Positions 1 to 6,230 of a stretch of 10,194 nucleotides of DNA are shown one piece after another. This DNA is from SAR202 cluster bacterium Io17-Chloro-G7. GTDB taxonomy: Bacteria; Chloroflexota; Dehalococcoidia; UBA3495. Each line of letters begins with the position of its first letter. The stretch's first letter is position 1. The stretch is taken from assembly GCA_002817055.1 (NCBI GenBank), contig MUCU01000066.1:1-10194 (forward strand), written 5' to 3'. Below the pieces are notes generated by a model. That model was not told the DNA's origin. It worked only from the letters and a program-made list of their open reading frames with translations, and ran no database searches. A program made the position numbers and the translations under genes.

Positions 1-462
1 AGAAGGCATCTAATTTCCTTGGCCTGCTCCAATTAGCTTGTGCACTCCTGTGGTACCGCCGACAGTGGCGGCTGCTGTTTTGAGATAGTTTCTTAGATAA
101 CACACATATGATGCGAAAATCTCACATCCGATTTCCTCACCGGAATTGTAACGGGCGTGGGAGAAAAAAGCCAATCCTGATTTTGATATCGATTTTACAT
201 CAAAATCTCAATCTAGTATCACTACCATGATCAGAAGTTGCGGGGCGGCCATAGGCCCGTTTCCCTTGGCCCTGCTTCACGATTTGTCCGGTTCCTACTC
301 GAACGGAATACTGGTGACGATGAGCCTGCCGATTCTATCATTGAGAAGCATATTTCTAGCCCGGCCTACTGTCCAAGCAAAGGAATACCCAATAATGAAC
401 GATGGGCCAATTCAGCCGCCTGGTCTCAATCTCTCCGGTCTCAGGCTCAAATATAATCAAGC
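1..462. other. Non-coding left-edge region with inverted repeats
   Basis: I see no convincing gene here; the open frames between about 227 and 605 have no family resemblance and partly lie antisense to the NHL gene. The plus frame entering from the left edge is open to TGA at 81-83 and could be the end of a gene, but 26 residues are too few to tell. On the minus strand an ATG at 9-7 is preceded by AAGGA about six bases away and could begin a gene leaving the window to the left. A short stem CCGCC/GGCGG lies at 56-71. A perfect 9-bp inverted repeat lies at 179-207. No clear terminator follows the NHL gene, which ends at 463. Confidence 0.5.
179..207. repeat. Perfect 9-bp inverted repeat, operator-like
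   Basis: GATTTTGAT at 179-187 is mirrored by ATCAAAATC at 199-207 with an 11-base AT-rich spacer. The arm centres are 20 bases apart, about two helical turns, as expected of a site for a dimeric regulator. There is no T-run or flanking gene end to make it a terminator. Which gene it would control is unknown: the only candidate is the possible minus-strand start at the left edge. Confidence 0.4.
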
Positions 463-1296
463 CTACTGTTTCACGAATTTTTGCACCCTCTGGTTGGCCG
501 TATCCACGGCGTAAATGTCACCCCGGGAGTCGGTATAAACATTGTGTCCGTACTCGAAAGTACGCCCCCGAGCCAGCAGGTTCCCGTCCAGATCCAGAAT
601 ACTAATTCGAGGAATTTGATCGGTGACATAAACCGTCTGGTTGACGTCGATGTGAACCCCCATAGGGCCCTTGAAATCAGTCCACTGGTCCAGGAAGTCG
701 CCATCTGGGCTGAACACTTGGACCCGGTTATTCTCCCTGTCGCACACGTACACCCGGCCGTCCGCCGCAATGCGGATGCTATGAGGGACTATAAATTCGC
801 CCGGGCCTCTGCCCGGCCCACCAAAGGACGCTACGTAATCGCCACCAGCAGTGAACCTGTGTACCGAAGAGTTTCCATAGCCGTCGCTAACATAAATCTC
901 GCCCGATGGAGCGACGGCTATATCCGAAGGGTGGTTGAAGGGTGCCTGCATCGCCGCCCGGTGCCTCTGTCCCAAGGCCATTATCAACTCGCCTCCAGTG
1001 GTGAACTTCAACACTTGGTGGGAATCCCGGTCGGCCAGGTAAACGCCGTCGTCGGGGCCGATGTAGATATGATGAGCATCTTCCAACTCGTTTTCCCGCC
1101 TAGGCCAAGCCGACAGGAACCCACCGCTGGAGTCGAAAACTAGGACCGGCGGACCCTGACGCTGAAAGACGTATACCCTGTCTTGGGAATCAACCGCCAC
1201 GGCGCTGGGCGTCTGAAATATCATGCCGGAAGGAAGCTGGGCCCAAGCCGGTTGATACTCGTAAACATAGTCCCCCATTCCAATGATTACAGCCAT
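463..1296 (-). CDS. NHL-repeat propeller protein, PAL-like (peptidyl-alpha-hydroxyglycine alpha-amidating lyase family)
   Basis: The 277-residue product is almost entirely a six-bladed NHL beta-propeller. Blade motifs recur as x-VYVxDxxxxRVQVF: residues 29-54, 74-98, 122-148, 171-196, 211-235 and 249-274. The segments SDGYGNS (137-143), VPHSIRI (170-176), CDRENNRVQVF (185-195) and GHNVY (250-254) closely resemble the catalytic domain of peptidyl-alpha-hydroxyglycine alpha-amidating lyase. In that enzyme zinc-binding histidines, a tyrosine and an arginine split a carbinolamide into an amide and glyoxylate; H172, H251 and Y140 look like counterparts (recalled alignment, not computed). No signal peptide or membrane segment is visible, so it is probably cytoplasmic. 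I chose ATG at 1296 rather than the TTG at 1299 because GGGAGG sits six bases before the ATG. It is the last gene of a probable three-gene operon. The fold is sure; the lyase activity is inferred, and it could be a non-catalytic propeller. Confidence 0.85.
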   Translation of the reverse strand: MAVIIGMGDYVYEYQPAWAQLPSGMIFQTPSAVAVDSQDRVYVFQRQGPPVLVFDSSGGFLSAWPRRENELEDAHHIYIGPDDGVYLADRDSHQVLKFTTGGELIMALGQRHRAAMQAPFNHPSDIAVAPSGEIYVSDGYGNSSVHRFTAGGDYVASFGGPGRGPGEFIVPHSIRIAADGRVYVCDRENNRVQVFSPDGDFLDQWTDFKGPMGVHIDVNQTVYVTDQIPRISILDLDGNLLARGRTFEYGHNVYTDSRGDIYAVDTANQRVQKFVKQ

Positions 1297-1319
1297 CAAC
1301 AGCCTCCCATTGGCTTAAA

Positions 1320-1415
1320 ATAACCTGGCTTGAACCAGCCAAACTACCTTATCCAGACCCGCGTCAGATTAACAACTGTGCCCAGGTTATGCCCGGGTTA
1401 TTATGCCCAGGTTAT
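1320..1415. repeat. Short repeats TGCCCAGGTTAT around the 3' end of allA
   Basis: TGCCCAGGTTAT occurs at 1379-1390 and 1404-1415, with a diverged copy (GCCCGGGTTATTA) between them at 1391-1403. The right copy contains the stop codon of the ureidoglycolate lyase gene. An inverted copy, ATAACCTGG, lies at 1320-1328, so the transcript between the two genes could fold into either of two 9-bp stems. Its function is unknown; possibilities are slippage expansion, mRNA processing or partial termination. Confidence 0.6.
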
Positions 1416-1972
1416 ATAGAAAGCTCGAATATTACCCCGAATTTGTCTCCCAAATCCAATCGCACCGGGCTCTTGTCGGATTCCAGGTCGGTATAGGTAA
1501 CACTGTAATCGTGTTTGAAGTCGACAACCTGAGACGGGTTGGGGTCCGAGTTGATGACCGCAAAGGTTGCCCCCGGCGGAGCTAGAACGTACCGGTGCAA
1601 CGAGTGCCAAGTCCCCACTGCAAACGAGTACCCTTTTTCCGGGTCTATCAGGAAAGCCCGCACTTGCTCCGGTTGGGGGATAGCAAGCTGGTCATCGGGG
1701 TTGGTCGGCGCCGCCACCGCGACCACTGCCGGAGCGCCGCCCAGTTGAATGAAACTTTGGGTGACGCCAAAGTGCCTTTCCAACTGCCAGAATGTGCGGC
1801 CTTGGAAAGGTTGCCACAGAGCGCTGAGCGTTGTCCGCCCTTCGGCATGGTAGGCCAACGGAGAGATTATTCGCTCTCCGGAAGGCCGTTCCGTAATATC
1901 TATCAGCTCCCCAAATGGCGCAAATGACTCGGCGGTCATCGGTCCGACTACAAGTTTATGAGTCTTGGCCAT
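1412..1972 (-). CDS. allA: Ureidoglycolate lyase family protein (AllA-like, PF04115)
   Basis: The 186-residue product resembles ureidoglycolate lyase, which splits (S)-ureidoglycolate into glyoxylate and urea in the last step of allantoin breakdown. Shared blocks with E. coli AllA (about 160 residues) are the N-terminal ESFAPFGELID (15-25), LERHFGVTQSFIQL (64-77) and GYSFAVGTWHSLHRYVL (114-130), which matches the AllA block GVNYHRNVWHHPL; H123 aligns with the first histidine, while the second is replaced by serine. It is a small cupin-like cytoplasmic enzyme. ATG at 1972 is chosen over the in-frame TTG at 1987 because GGGAG lies just before it and the residues gained by the longer start would be encoded by the ribosome binding site itself. 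It sits 78 bases after the S9 peptidase gene and 115 before the PAL-like gene, on the same strand. The divergent allantoinase supports a ureide role. Relatives may act on other ureido or carbinolamide substrates. Confidence 0.82.
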   Translation of the reverse strand: MAKTHKLVVGPMTAESFAPFGELIDITERPSGERIISPLAYHAEGRTTLSALWQPFQGRTFWQLERHFGVTQSFIQLGGAPAVVAVAAPTNPDDQLAIPQPEQVRAFLIDPEKGYSFAVGTWHSLHRYVLAPPGATFAVINSDPNPSQVVDFKHDYSVTYTDLESDKSPVRLDLGDKFGVIFELSI

Positions 1973-2050
1973 CGTCTCTCCCAGCAATTTGTCGTGTTTG
2001 CCCGTAGCCGGAACGCTACTGTCCCATGTCCGGAGTTACTGCCCTATTTA

Positions 2051-3997
2051 TCAGAGCCACTTCTGGAACCACTCCAGTGTGCGGGCCATGTACTCCTCCC
2101 GCATCTTGGGATGTCCCATTCTGGGAAACACGTGGGAGCAATCGGGGAACCGAACGAACTCCACTTCTTTACCCAAGCGCTTCAACACCTGAAAATATTC
2201 CTCGCTCTGGGAAATCGGGCAACGCCTGTCGGCTTCGCCGTGGAGCAGCAGCACCGGAGTATTTACGTTTGCGGCGTAGGTTATGGGAGAGCGCTTAAGC
2301 AACTTTTCGGCCGAGTCCATCAATGTCCCTCCCCACTGGGACTCGCCGAAACTGATGCCTATGTCCGAAGTCCCATACATGCTGTACAGGTCAATACAAG
2401 GGGCTCCCACCACCGCAGCCTTGAAGGTGTCGTTATGGCCCACGGTCCAACTAGTCATGAAACCGCCGTAGCTGTAACCATGAATTCCCAAGCGAGTTTC
2501 ATCCACGTAGGCCCTTTGGGCCACATCTGACACAGCCGTCATCAAGTCTTGATAGTCCTCTCCTCCCCAATCATCCAGTACCGACATCATGAAACTCTTG
2601 CCATAAGTCGACGAACCCCTGGGGTTGACCGCCAAAACCAGAAACCCGGAGGTAGCCAACACCTGCTGTACAGGGTTAAAAGCGTCGTAAAACGCCCCGT
2701 TGGGGCCACCGTGTATATCCAGGATCATCGGGTACTTCTGACCACGGTCGAAGTTGGGCGGAAACCAGAGGCGGCACTCCAACTCCAAATCCTCTCTCTG
2801 CACGAAGAACTTTTCCATCCTCGCCGCCGGGTGCTCGTCCAGATACTCCCGGTTAACTTCGGTCAGTTGCTCACTGGCTGTCGAAACCAGGTCCAAATAA
2901 TGAATCTCCCCCGGCGAAGCAGGGAAGGTAGCCTGGACAACCGCAGAGTTGGCGTTCTCGTCCACGCTGAGACCGGTGCTTTGCCAACCTCCACCACCGG
3001 AAGGACGCGGTCTGCCCCCAGACGCCGAAACCTCCAGCAAGTAGGTCTCGCCCTTGGTGTCTCCCAAAAACAGCACCCGGTCATCCTTAGTCCAGCAGAT
3101 TTCCGGTGAGCGGTTGTAGACGGGGAAGCTCAGGGATGGCCGGACCGAGTCGTCGGTAATGGGACGGGGGGACTTCCCAGGCTCCAATACGTAAAGTATG
3201 GACTGCCAGGCGGCCATGCTCTCGGGCATATCGGACCCGGCCACCAGCAAACGGGTTCCGTCGGGCGACCAGGTTATGGCGCCCACGTCATACAACGCCT
3301 GGGACCACATTTCCGGTTCGCCACCGTCCACCGGCACCACATAGGCCTCGGTCAACGCTCGCTCGTCCCGGTCCTCCCGCCGACCGGAAATAAAGGCTAT
3401 GCGGGAGCCGTCGGGACACCACGCCGCTGCCATGTCGTCCCAGTCCCCGTCGGTAAGCTGGCGAGGCGCTTCCCCGTCTACGCCCACAACAAAGAGGTGA
3501 AAGTGGGCATCTCCCCGCCAGCCCAGAGTGTCGTATCTGTACCGTATTCTTTTTATGACCTTCACTTGTGGGAATTTGCCGGCATCAGAATCCGGGGCTT
3601 CAGCCTCCGGGTCCACATCGGCGGTTAAAACAATCTGCCTACTGTCCGGCGACCACGAGAAGTCACGCACTCCCAGGGATATCTCCGTCAACTGCCTGCC
3701 TTCGCCGCCACCGGTTCCAATCACCCAAACCTGGCTCTGCTGACCATCCATTCGCCGCAAGAAGCCCACGGTTTTGCCGTCGGGACTAAAGCGCGGGGCA
3801 GAGTCTCTTTGACCCTGAGTAAACTCCTCTGCTTTTCCACTGCTCAGGTTCATCAGCATTACCCGCGATCGGCTCTCCATGCTGTCTCGATCAATCCACG
3901 ACAAGGAGTAAACCAACGTGGAGCCATCGGGGGAGATGCTGGGGTCGCCTACGGACTTCAAGCGGTACGCAACGTCTGGCGAAATCGGTGCAGTCAT
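2051..3997 (-). CDS. S9 family serine peptidase (acylaminoacyl-peptidase / prolyl oligopeptidase type)
   Basis: This 648-residue protein has the two-domain build of S9 peptidases. Residues about 10-390 form a TolB/PD40-type propeller with repeated SPDG-like turns at 22-25, 71-74, 116-119, 194-197 and 244-247. Residues about 405-648 form an alpha/beta hydrolase with an HGGPNG oxyanion segment. The catalytic triad is readable: S509 in GYSYGGF, D590 in HGEADRRCP and H622 in CSHVF. The propeller limits substrates to short peptides, from which such enzymes remove N-terminal acyl-amino acids or dipeptides. No signal peptide is seen, so it is probably cytoplasmic. The length (usual range about 600-700) and the GGGAGG just before the ATG support this start. 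It is the first gene of the minus-strand operon with allA and the PAL-like gene, and is divergent from the allantoinase. The exact substrate cannot be told. A link to freeing amino-acid-derived amides is only speculation. Confidence 0.93.
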   Translation of the reverse strand: MTAPISPDVAYRLKSVGDPSISPDGSTLVYSLSWIDRDSMESRSRVMLMNLSSGKAEEFTQGQRDSAPRFSPDGKTVGFLRRMDGQQSQVWVIGTGGGEGRQLTEISLGVRDFSWSPDSRQIVLTADVDPEAEAPDSDAGKFPQVKVIKRIRYRYDTLGWRGDAHFHLFVVGVDGEAPRQLTDGDWDDMAAAWCPDGSRIAFISGRREDRDERALTEAYVVPVDGGEPEMWSQALYDVGAITWSPDGTRLLVAGSDMPESMAAWQSILYVLEPGKSPRPITDDSVRPSLSFPVYNRSPEICWTKDDRVLFLGDTKGETYLLEVSASGGRPRPSGGGGWQSTGLSVDENANSAVVQATFPASPGEIHYLDLVSTASEQLTEVNREYLDEHPAARMEKFFVQREDLELECRLWFPPNFDRGQKYPMILDIHGGPNGAFYDAFNPVQQVLATSGFLVLAVNPRGSSTYGKSFMMSVLDDWGGEDYQDLMTAVSDVAQRAYVDETRLGIHGYSYGGFMTSWTVGHNDTFKAAVVGAPCIDLYSMYGTSDIGISFGESQWGGTLMDSAEKLLKRSPITYAANVNTPVLLLHGEADRRCPISQSEEYFQVLKRLGKEVEFVRFPDCSHVFPRMGHPKMREEYMARTLEWFQKWL

Positions 3998-4167
3998 GAA
4001 CCCTCCCAGGCAATAAAGAGTGGGACGACAGTGGTCTGATGACTAGACAACGTCAAAATCAGGGTAGAGTTGCCCGATGATTCTACCACAATGGGCCAGG
4101 CAGAATTCCCGGTTAAATCCGAGTTTTGGGGACCGGTCTCGGCTGTAACCGTTGCTTGGCCGTGGGC

Positions 4168-4194
4168 TTGAATCAAGCGAAAGCGGAGTATAAT
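4168..4194 (+). promoter_or_regulatory. Putative sigma-70 promoter of the allantoinase gene
   Basis: A perfect TATAAT at 4189-4194 is preceded by TTGAAT at 4168-4173 (four of six consensus bases) with a 15-base spacer, which is short. Transcription would start near 4201, immediately before the GTACCG repeat block and about 180 bases ahead of the start codon. Confidence 0.45.
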
Positions 4195-4207
4195 AGCAAT
4201 TCTTCAT

Positions 4208-4241
4208 GTACCGAAATTCCCGGTACCGAAACACCCGGTAC
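4208..4241. promoter_or_regulatory. Tandem dyad GTACCG-N7-CGGTAC x2, candidate operator or leader hairpins
   Basis: GTACCG at 4208-4213 pairs with CGGTAC at 4221-4226, and GTACCG at 4223-4228 pairs with CGGTAC at 4236-4241. Both loops are 7 bases, and the two dyads form a 15-base tandem repeat overlapping by four bases. A partial third copy starts at 4238. The block begins about seven bases after the predicted transcription start. Its place and symmetry fit a repressor site made of adjacent dimers, or mutually exclusive RNA hairpins. Confidence 0.55.
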
Positions 4242-4381
4242 GGATACAGGAAGCCGACAATAAGACCCCAGCATTTTCAATCCGAATCGCTTTTGCCGGG
4301 CTCTCATGAGGATCCGAATCCAATCTGCTTACTATCAGGCATGATTATCAAGCCAACTGGCAAATAAGGAGGCGCCGGAAA

Positions 4382-5272
4382 ATGGAGCGTGACTTGGTGG
4401 GCTATGGTCGCAACGTTCCCCAGGTTCAATGGCCGGGAGGGGCCAAGATCGCCGTGTCGATGGTCGTTAACTATGAAGAGGGGGCCGAATACTCCCTGCT
4501 GGACGGCGACTCCCATCACGAAACCAACAGCGAAGTGCCTTCCCCTGTACCGCCGGGAGAACGGGATCTCAACAACGAGTCATTTTTTGAATACGGTAGC
4601 CGGGTTGGGGTCTGGCGCTTGTTGGACCTGTTCGACAAGTTCAACGTCAATTCCACATTCTTCTGCTGCGCCTTGGCTTTGGAGCGCAACCCGGAGGTGG
4701 CCAGCGAGGTGGTGAGGCGGGGTCACGAGGTCTGCGGCCACGGCTACCGCTGGGAAGAATACCATTCGATGGGGAAAGAAGAGGAGCGGGTGGCCATCGA
4801 AAAGACGGTTGCATCTCTCCAACAGACCACCGGACAGCGACCGGTTGGTTGGTTCACCAGGTACGGCCCCAGTTTGAACACCAGGCAATTGGTGGCGGAA
4901 GAAGGCGGGTTTATCTACGACAGCGCAGGGCTTAACGACGACCTGCCTTACTACGTTTCGGCCAACGACAAGCCTTGGTTGGTTGTTCCCTACAGCATGG
5001 AAACCAACGACGCCCGGTTCTGGCGCGGGGGCTTAGTTAGCATCGCCGACTTCTACGATTATCTGAAAGACACCTTTGATTGTCTTTACGAAGAGGGTCA
5101 GACCCACCCAAAAATGATGTCGGTGGGCCTACACTGCCGGATAGCTGGCCGACCAGCCAGGTCCAGAGCGGTGGAACGGTTCCTAGAATACACGAAGAGT
5201 TTTGAGGGCGTCTGGTTCGCTAGAAGGGACGAAATAGCGCGATGGTGGCTGGAGCACTATCCCGCCCCGTAA
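4382..5272 (+). CDS. puuE: PuuE-type allantoinase (polysaccharide deacetylase / NodB-fold hydrolase)
   Basis: The 296-residue product matches the PuuE family, the NodB-fold allantoinase that opens allantoin to allantoate in the purine breakdown of Pseudomonas and others. Family blocks in order are YGRNVP (8-13), WPGGAKIAV (17-25), NYEEGAE (30-36), YGSRVGVWR (71-79), ALERNPEV (99-106), GHEVCGHGYRW (114-124), RPVGWFTRYGPSLNTRQLV (153-171), PWLVVPYSMETND (198-210) and MMSVGLHCRIAGRPAR (245-260). The length is close to the usual 300 or so. As in PuuE, the canonical NodB metal-binding DD motif is replaced by NYEEG, and PuuE is described as not needing added metal. The product should be cytoplasmic, with no signal peptide. 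AAGGAGG nine bases before the ATG supports this start. It stands alone on the plus strand, divergent from the operon carrying allA, which strengthens the ureide assignment. Environmental genomes often hold many paralogues of this family, so another cyclic amide may be the real substrate. Confidence 0.87.
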   Translation: MERDLVGYGRNVPQVQWPGGAKIAVSMVVNYEEGAEYSLLDGDSHHETNSEVPSPVPPGERDLNNESFFEYGSRVGVWRLLDLFDKFNVNSTFFCCALALERNPEVASEVVRRGHEVCGHGYRWEEYHSMGKEEERVAIEKTVASLQQTTGQRPVGWFTRYGPSLNTRQLVAEEGGFIYDSAGLNDDLPYYVSANDKPWLVVPYSMETNDARFWRGGLVSIADFYDYLKDTFDCLYEEGQTHPKMMSVGLHCRIAGRPARSRAVERFLEYTKSFEGVWFARRDEIARWWLEHYPAP

Positions 5273-5596
5273 CACCCGGATTTTGTTTCGAGGATATGAA
5301 GTATATTTTCGCCCTTGCTTCCATCCCAGGCCCGGGGGCTTGCCTCATAACTGCCATTCTGAGGAGCGCAGCGAAGAAGAATCCCCTGCCTCGAGCGTAA
5401 AGATTCTTCGCTTCTATCAGAATGACATACGCCAGGAGACTTTTGAGGCAAGTCCGAGGCCAGGGCGAAGGGACTTGGTGTCGCAGACTCCGAGATTTAA
5501 CAGAAATTAACAAGCCGACTCGATTCCTTTACCCACCAGACGAAAACTCCACGCTCATACCAGGGTACTCATGAAACTCGGGTACTGACCGCCAGC
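5273..5596. other. Intergenic region dominated by a dispersed palindromic repeat
   Basis: Between the allantoinase gene and the HTH gene I find no coding sequence. The open frames across 5220-5513 are produced by the palindromic element at 5339-5452. The remainder (about 5470-5596) reads open in the HTH frame back to a TAA at 5498-5500 but does not resemble a receiver domain. No intrinsic terminator directly follows the allantoinase stop; the palindrome itself may end or stabilise that transcript. Confidence 0.55.
5339..5452. repeat. Nested inverted repeat of the 'cattctga...gcgaagaatc' dispersed family (MITE/REP-like)
   Basis: The core is an imperfect palindrome: the left arm 5352-5383 begins TGCCATTCTGA and ends GCGAAGAAGAATC, and the right arm 5402-5427 is its near reverse complement. 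An outer perfect 9-bp pair, CTTGCCTCA (5339-5347) and TGAGGCAAG (5444-5452), encloses it. The core belongs to a well-known kind of intergenic repeat that translates as CHSxRSEESL-like peptides in many draft genomes, including Dehalococcoidia. It encodes no transposase and is probably non-autonomous. Confidence 0.7.
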
Positions 5597-5842
5597 GTGC
5601 TGGACCGGGTCCGGCGGGGGACCGACGGCGACGATAAATGGGCCCAACTCACCGAGCAGGGACGACGAATTTTGGAATTGATTGCCGAGGGCCAGGCGAA
5701 CCAGGAAATTGCTCAACAGGTGAACCTGAGCGATAAAACGGTCAAGAATTACTTCAGCAACATTCTGGGCAAGTTGGAAGTCTCTCGCCGGTCCCAAGCG
5801 GCAGCATACGTGGCCGAGCGGCGGGTGCGAGGCGGCCAGTAA
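5597..5842 (+). CDS. Orphan LuxR/NarL-type HTH domain, probably an N-terminally truncated DevR-like response regulator
   Basis: The 81 residues are essentially one GerE/LuxR DNA-binding domain: LTEQGRRILELIAEG (18-32), ANQEIAQQVNLSDKTVKNYFSNILGKL (34-60) and SRRSQAAAYVAE (63-74). This is the four-helix tetrahelical HTH, with KTVKN at the start of the recognition helix. It most resembles the C-terminal half of DevR/DosR-type response regulators. The receiver domain with its phosphorylated aspartate is absent. The frame is open upstream to 5501, and some family-like residues (TASVLDRVRR) begin before the GTG at 5597, while the GTG has no visible ribosome binding site. Both facts suggest a remnant of a longer gene. 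The palindromic repeat lies just upstream and could mark the break. Alternatively it is a functional stand-alone HTH like Bacillus GerE (about 74 residues). I am sure of the domain but not of expression. Confidence 0.6.
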   Translation: MLDRVRRGTDGDDKWAQLTEQGRRILELIAEGQANQEIAQQVNLSDKTVKNYFSNILGKLEVSRRSQAAAYVAERRVRGGQ

Positions 5843-5875
5843 GTCTTAAATGGGCGACGAACCTTCATTCGAGGC

Positions 5876-5903
5876 GCCAAAAGCTTGGCAATCAGGGTTT
5901 TTT
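5876..5903 (+). terminator. Weak candidate intrinsic terminator after the HTH gene
   Basis: A 5-bp stem GCCAA/TTGGC with tetraloop AAGC (5876-5889) precedes a six-T run (5898-5903). The stem is short and the T-run is offset by eight bases, so termination would be inefficient at best. Confidence 0.25.
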
Positions 5904-6131
5904 CTCATACCGGAGCTGGGTCGGCGGAAACGGGGCTGATCTGGTTGGTCGCCGAATATTCCAGGGGATAACGGGAATGCTATTTTTTACAGAATCACGC
6001 AGTTGAGGTCGGCATTTGCTCCATGGTGATTAGTTGGAAGACGCCTTATCCTGGTGGTGAGAACATTCAGCTTTATCGGCGATCCAAGTAGCGTCGGCCT
6101 CACCCAACGGCTGACATTTCCGCATACATAG

Positions 6132-6162
6132 TGTAGGATTGCACCGTCCAACAATCCCTACA
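6132..6162. promoter_or_regulatory. Inverted repeat upstream of the hydrolase promoter, candidate operator
   Basis: TGTAGGATTG at 6132-6141 pairs with CAATCCCTACA at 6152-6162, giving a 10-bp stem with one bulged base and a 10-base loop. It lies 15 bases before the predicted -35 of the dienelactone hydrolase-like gene and is not followed by T's, so an activator or repressor site is more likely than a terminator. Confidence 0.45.
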
Positions 6163-6177
6163 GGATTCAACCCGGTA

Positions 6178-6207
6178 TTGATTAGGTCGATCTCGGCGAA
6201 CTTAAAT
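6178..6207 (+). promoter_or_regulatory. Putative promoter of the hydrolase-cupin pair
   Basis: TTGATT (6178-6183) and TTAAAT (6202-6207) are 18 bases apart, each with four of six consensus bases. The transcript would begin near 6214, just ahead of GAGG at 6219-6222. The score is modest; it rests mainly on position. Confidence 0.35.
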
Positions 6208-6230
6208 ACGAGCTTAATGAGGAAAAGAGA

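Larger units (their letters stand above)
3998..4381. other. Divergent control region between the S9 peptidase operon and the allantoinase gene
   Basis: These 384 bases contain no gene. On the plus strand there is a TATAAT at 4189-4194, a block of GTACCG hairpins at 4208-4241, a 9-base direct repeat ATCCGAATC at 4280-4288 and 4312-4320 (period 32), and AAGGAGG at 4366-4372. The implied allantoinase leader is about 180 bases, long enough for RNA-level or repressor control. On the minus strand a TAGAAT at 4085-4080 is a possible -10 for the peptidase operon, but no good -35 stands at the right distance. Confidence 0.6.
5843..6230. other. Intergenic region upstream of the hydrolase gene
   Basis: These 388 bases hold no gene that I can recognise. 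At 5876-5889 a short hairpin (GCCAA, loop AAGC, TTGGC) is followed eight bases later by TTTTTT (5898-5903), a weak terminator candidate for the HTH gene. At 6132-6162 there is a long inverted repeat, and at 6178-6207 a likely promoter. The stretch 5910-6125 shows nothing I can interpret. Confidence 0.5.

Noticed and set aside
443..464. AGGCT/AGCCT inverted repeat at the NHL stop codon as a terminator
   Set aside because: The stem is only 5 bp around an AT-rich 12-base loop, and no T-run follows on the minus strand.
227..605. Overlapping plus-strand open frames of 67-95 codons in the left spacer
   Set aside because: No family resemblance, no ribosome binding sites, low-complexity-like composition, and partial antisense overlap with the NHL gene.
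481..1143. A 220-codon plus-strand open frame
   Set aside because: It is antisense to the NHL propeller gene, whose repeats and ribosome binding site are clear.
1958..3109. Plus-strand open frames of 186-190 codons
   Set aside because: They lie antisense to the S9 peptidase gene, whose catalytic triad is intact in the other strand.
5220..5513. Minus-strand open frames containing HSDRSEES-like peptide
   Set aside because: The peptide is the translation of the palindromic repeat and is a known annotation artefact, not a gene.
5843..6230. tRNA or CRISPR in the longest spacers
   Set aside because: No T-arm GGTTCRANNCC with a matching acceptor stem, and no regularly spaced direct repeats of CRISPR size in any spacer.
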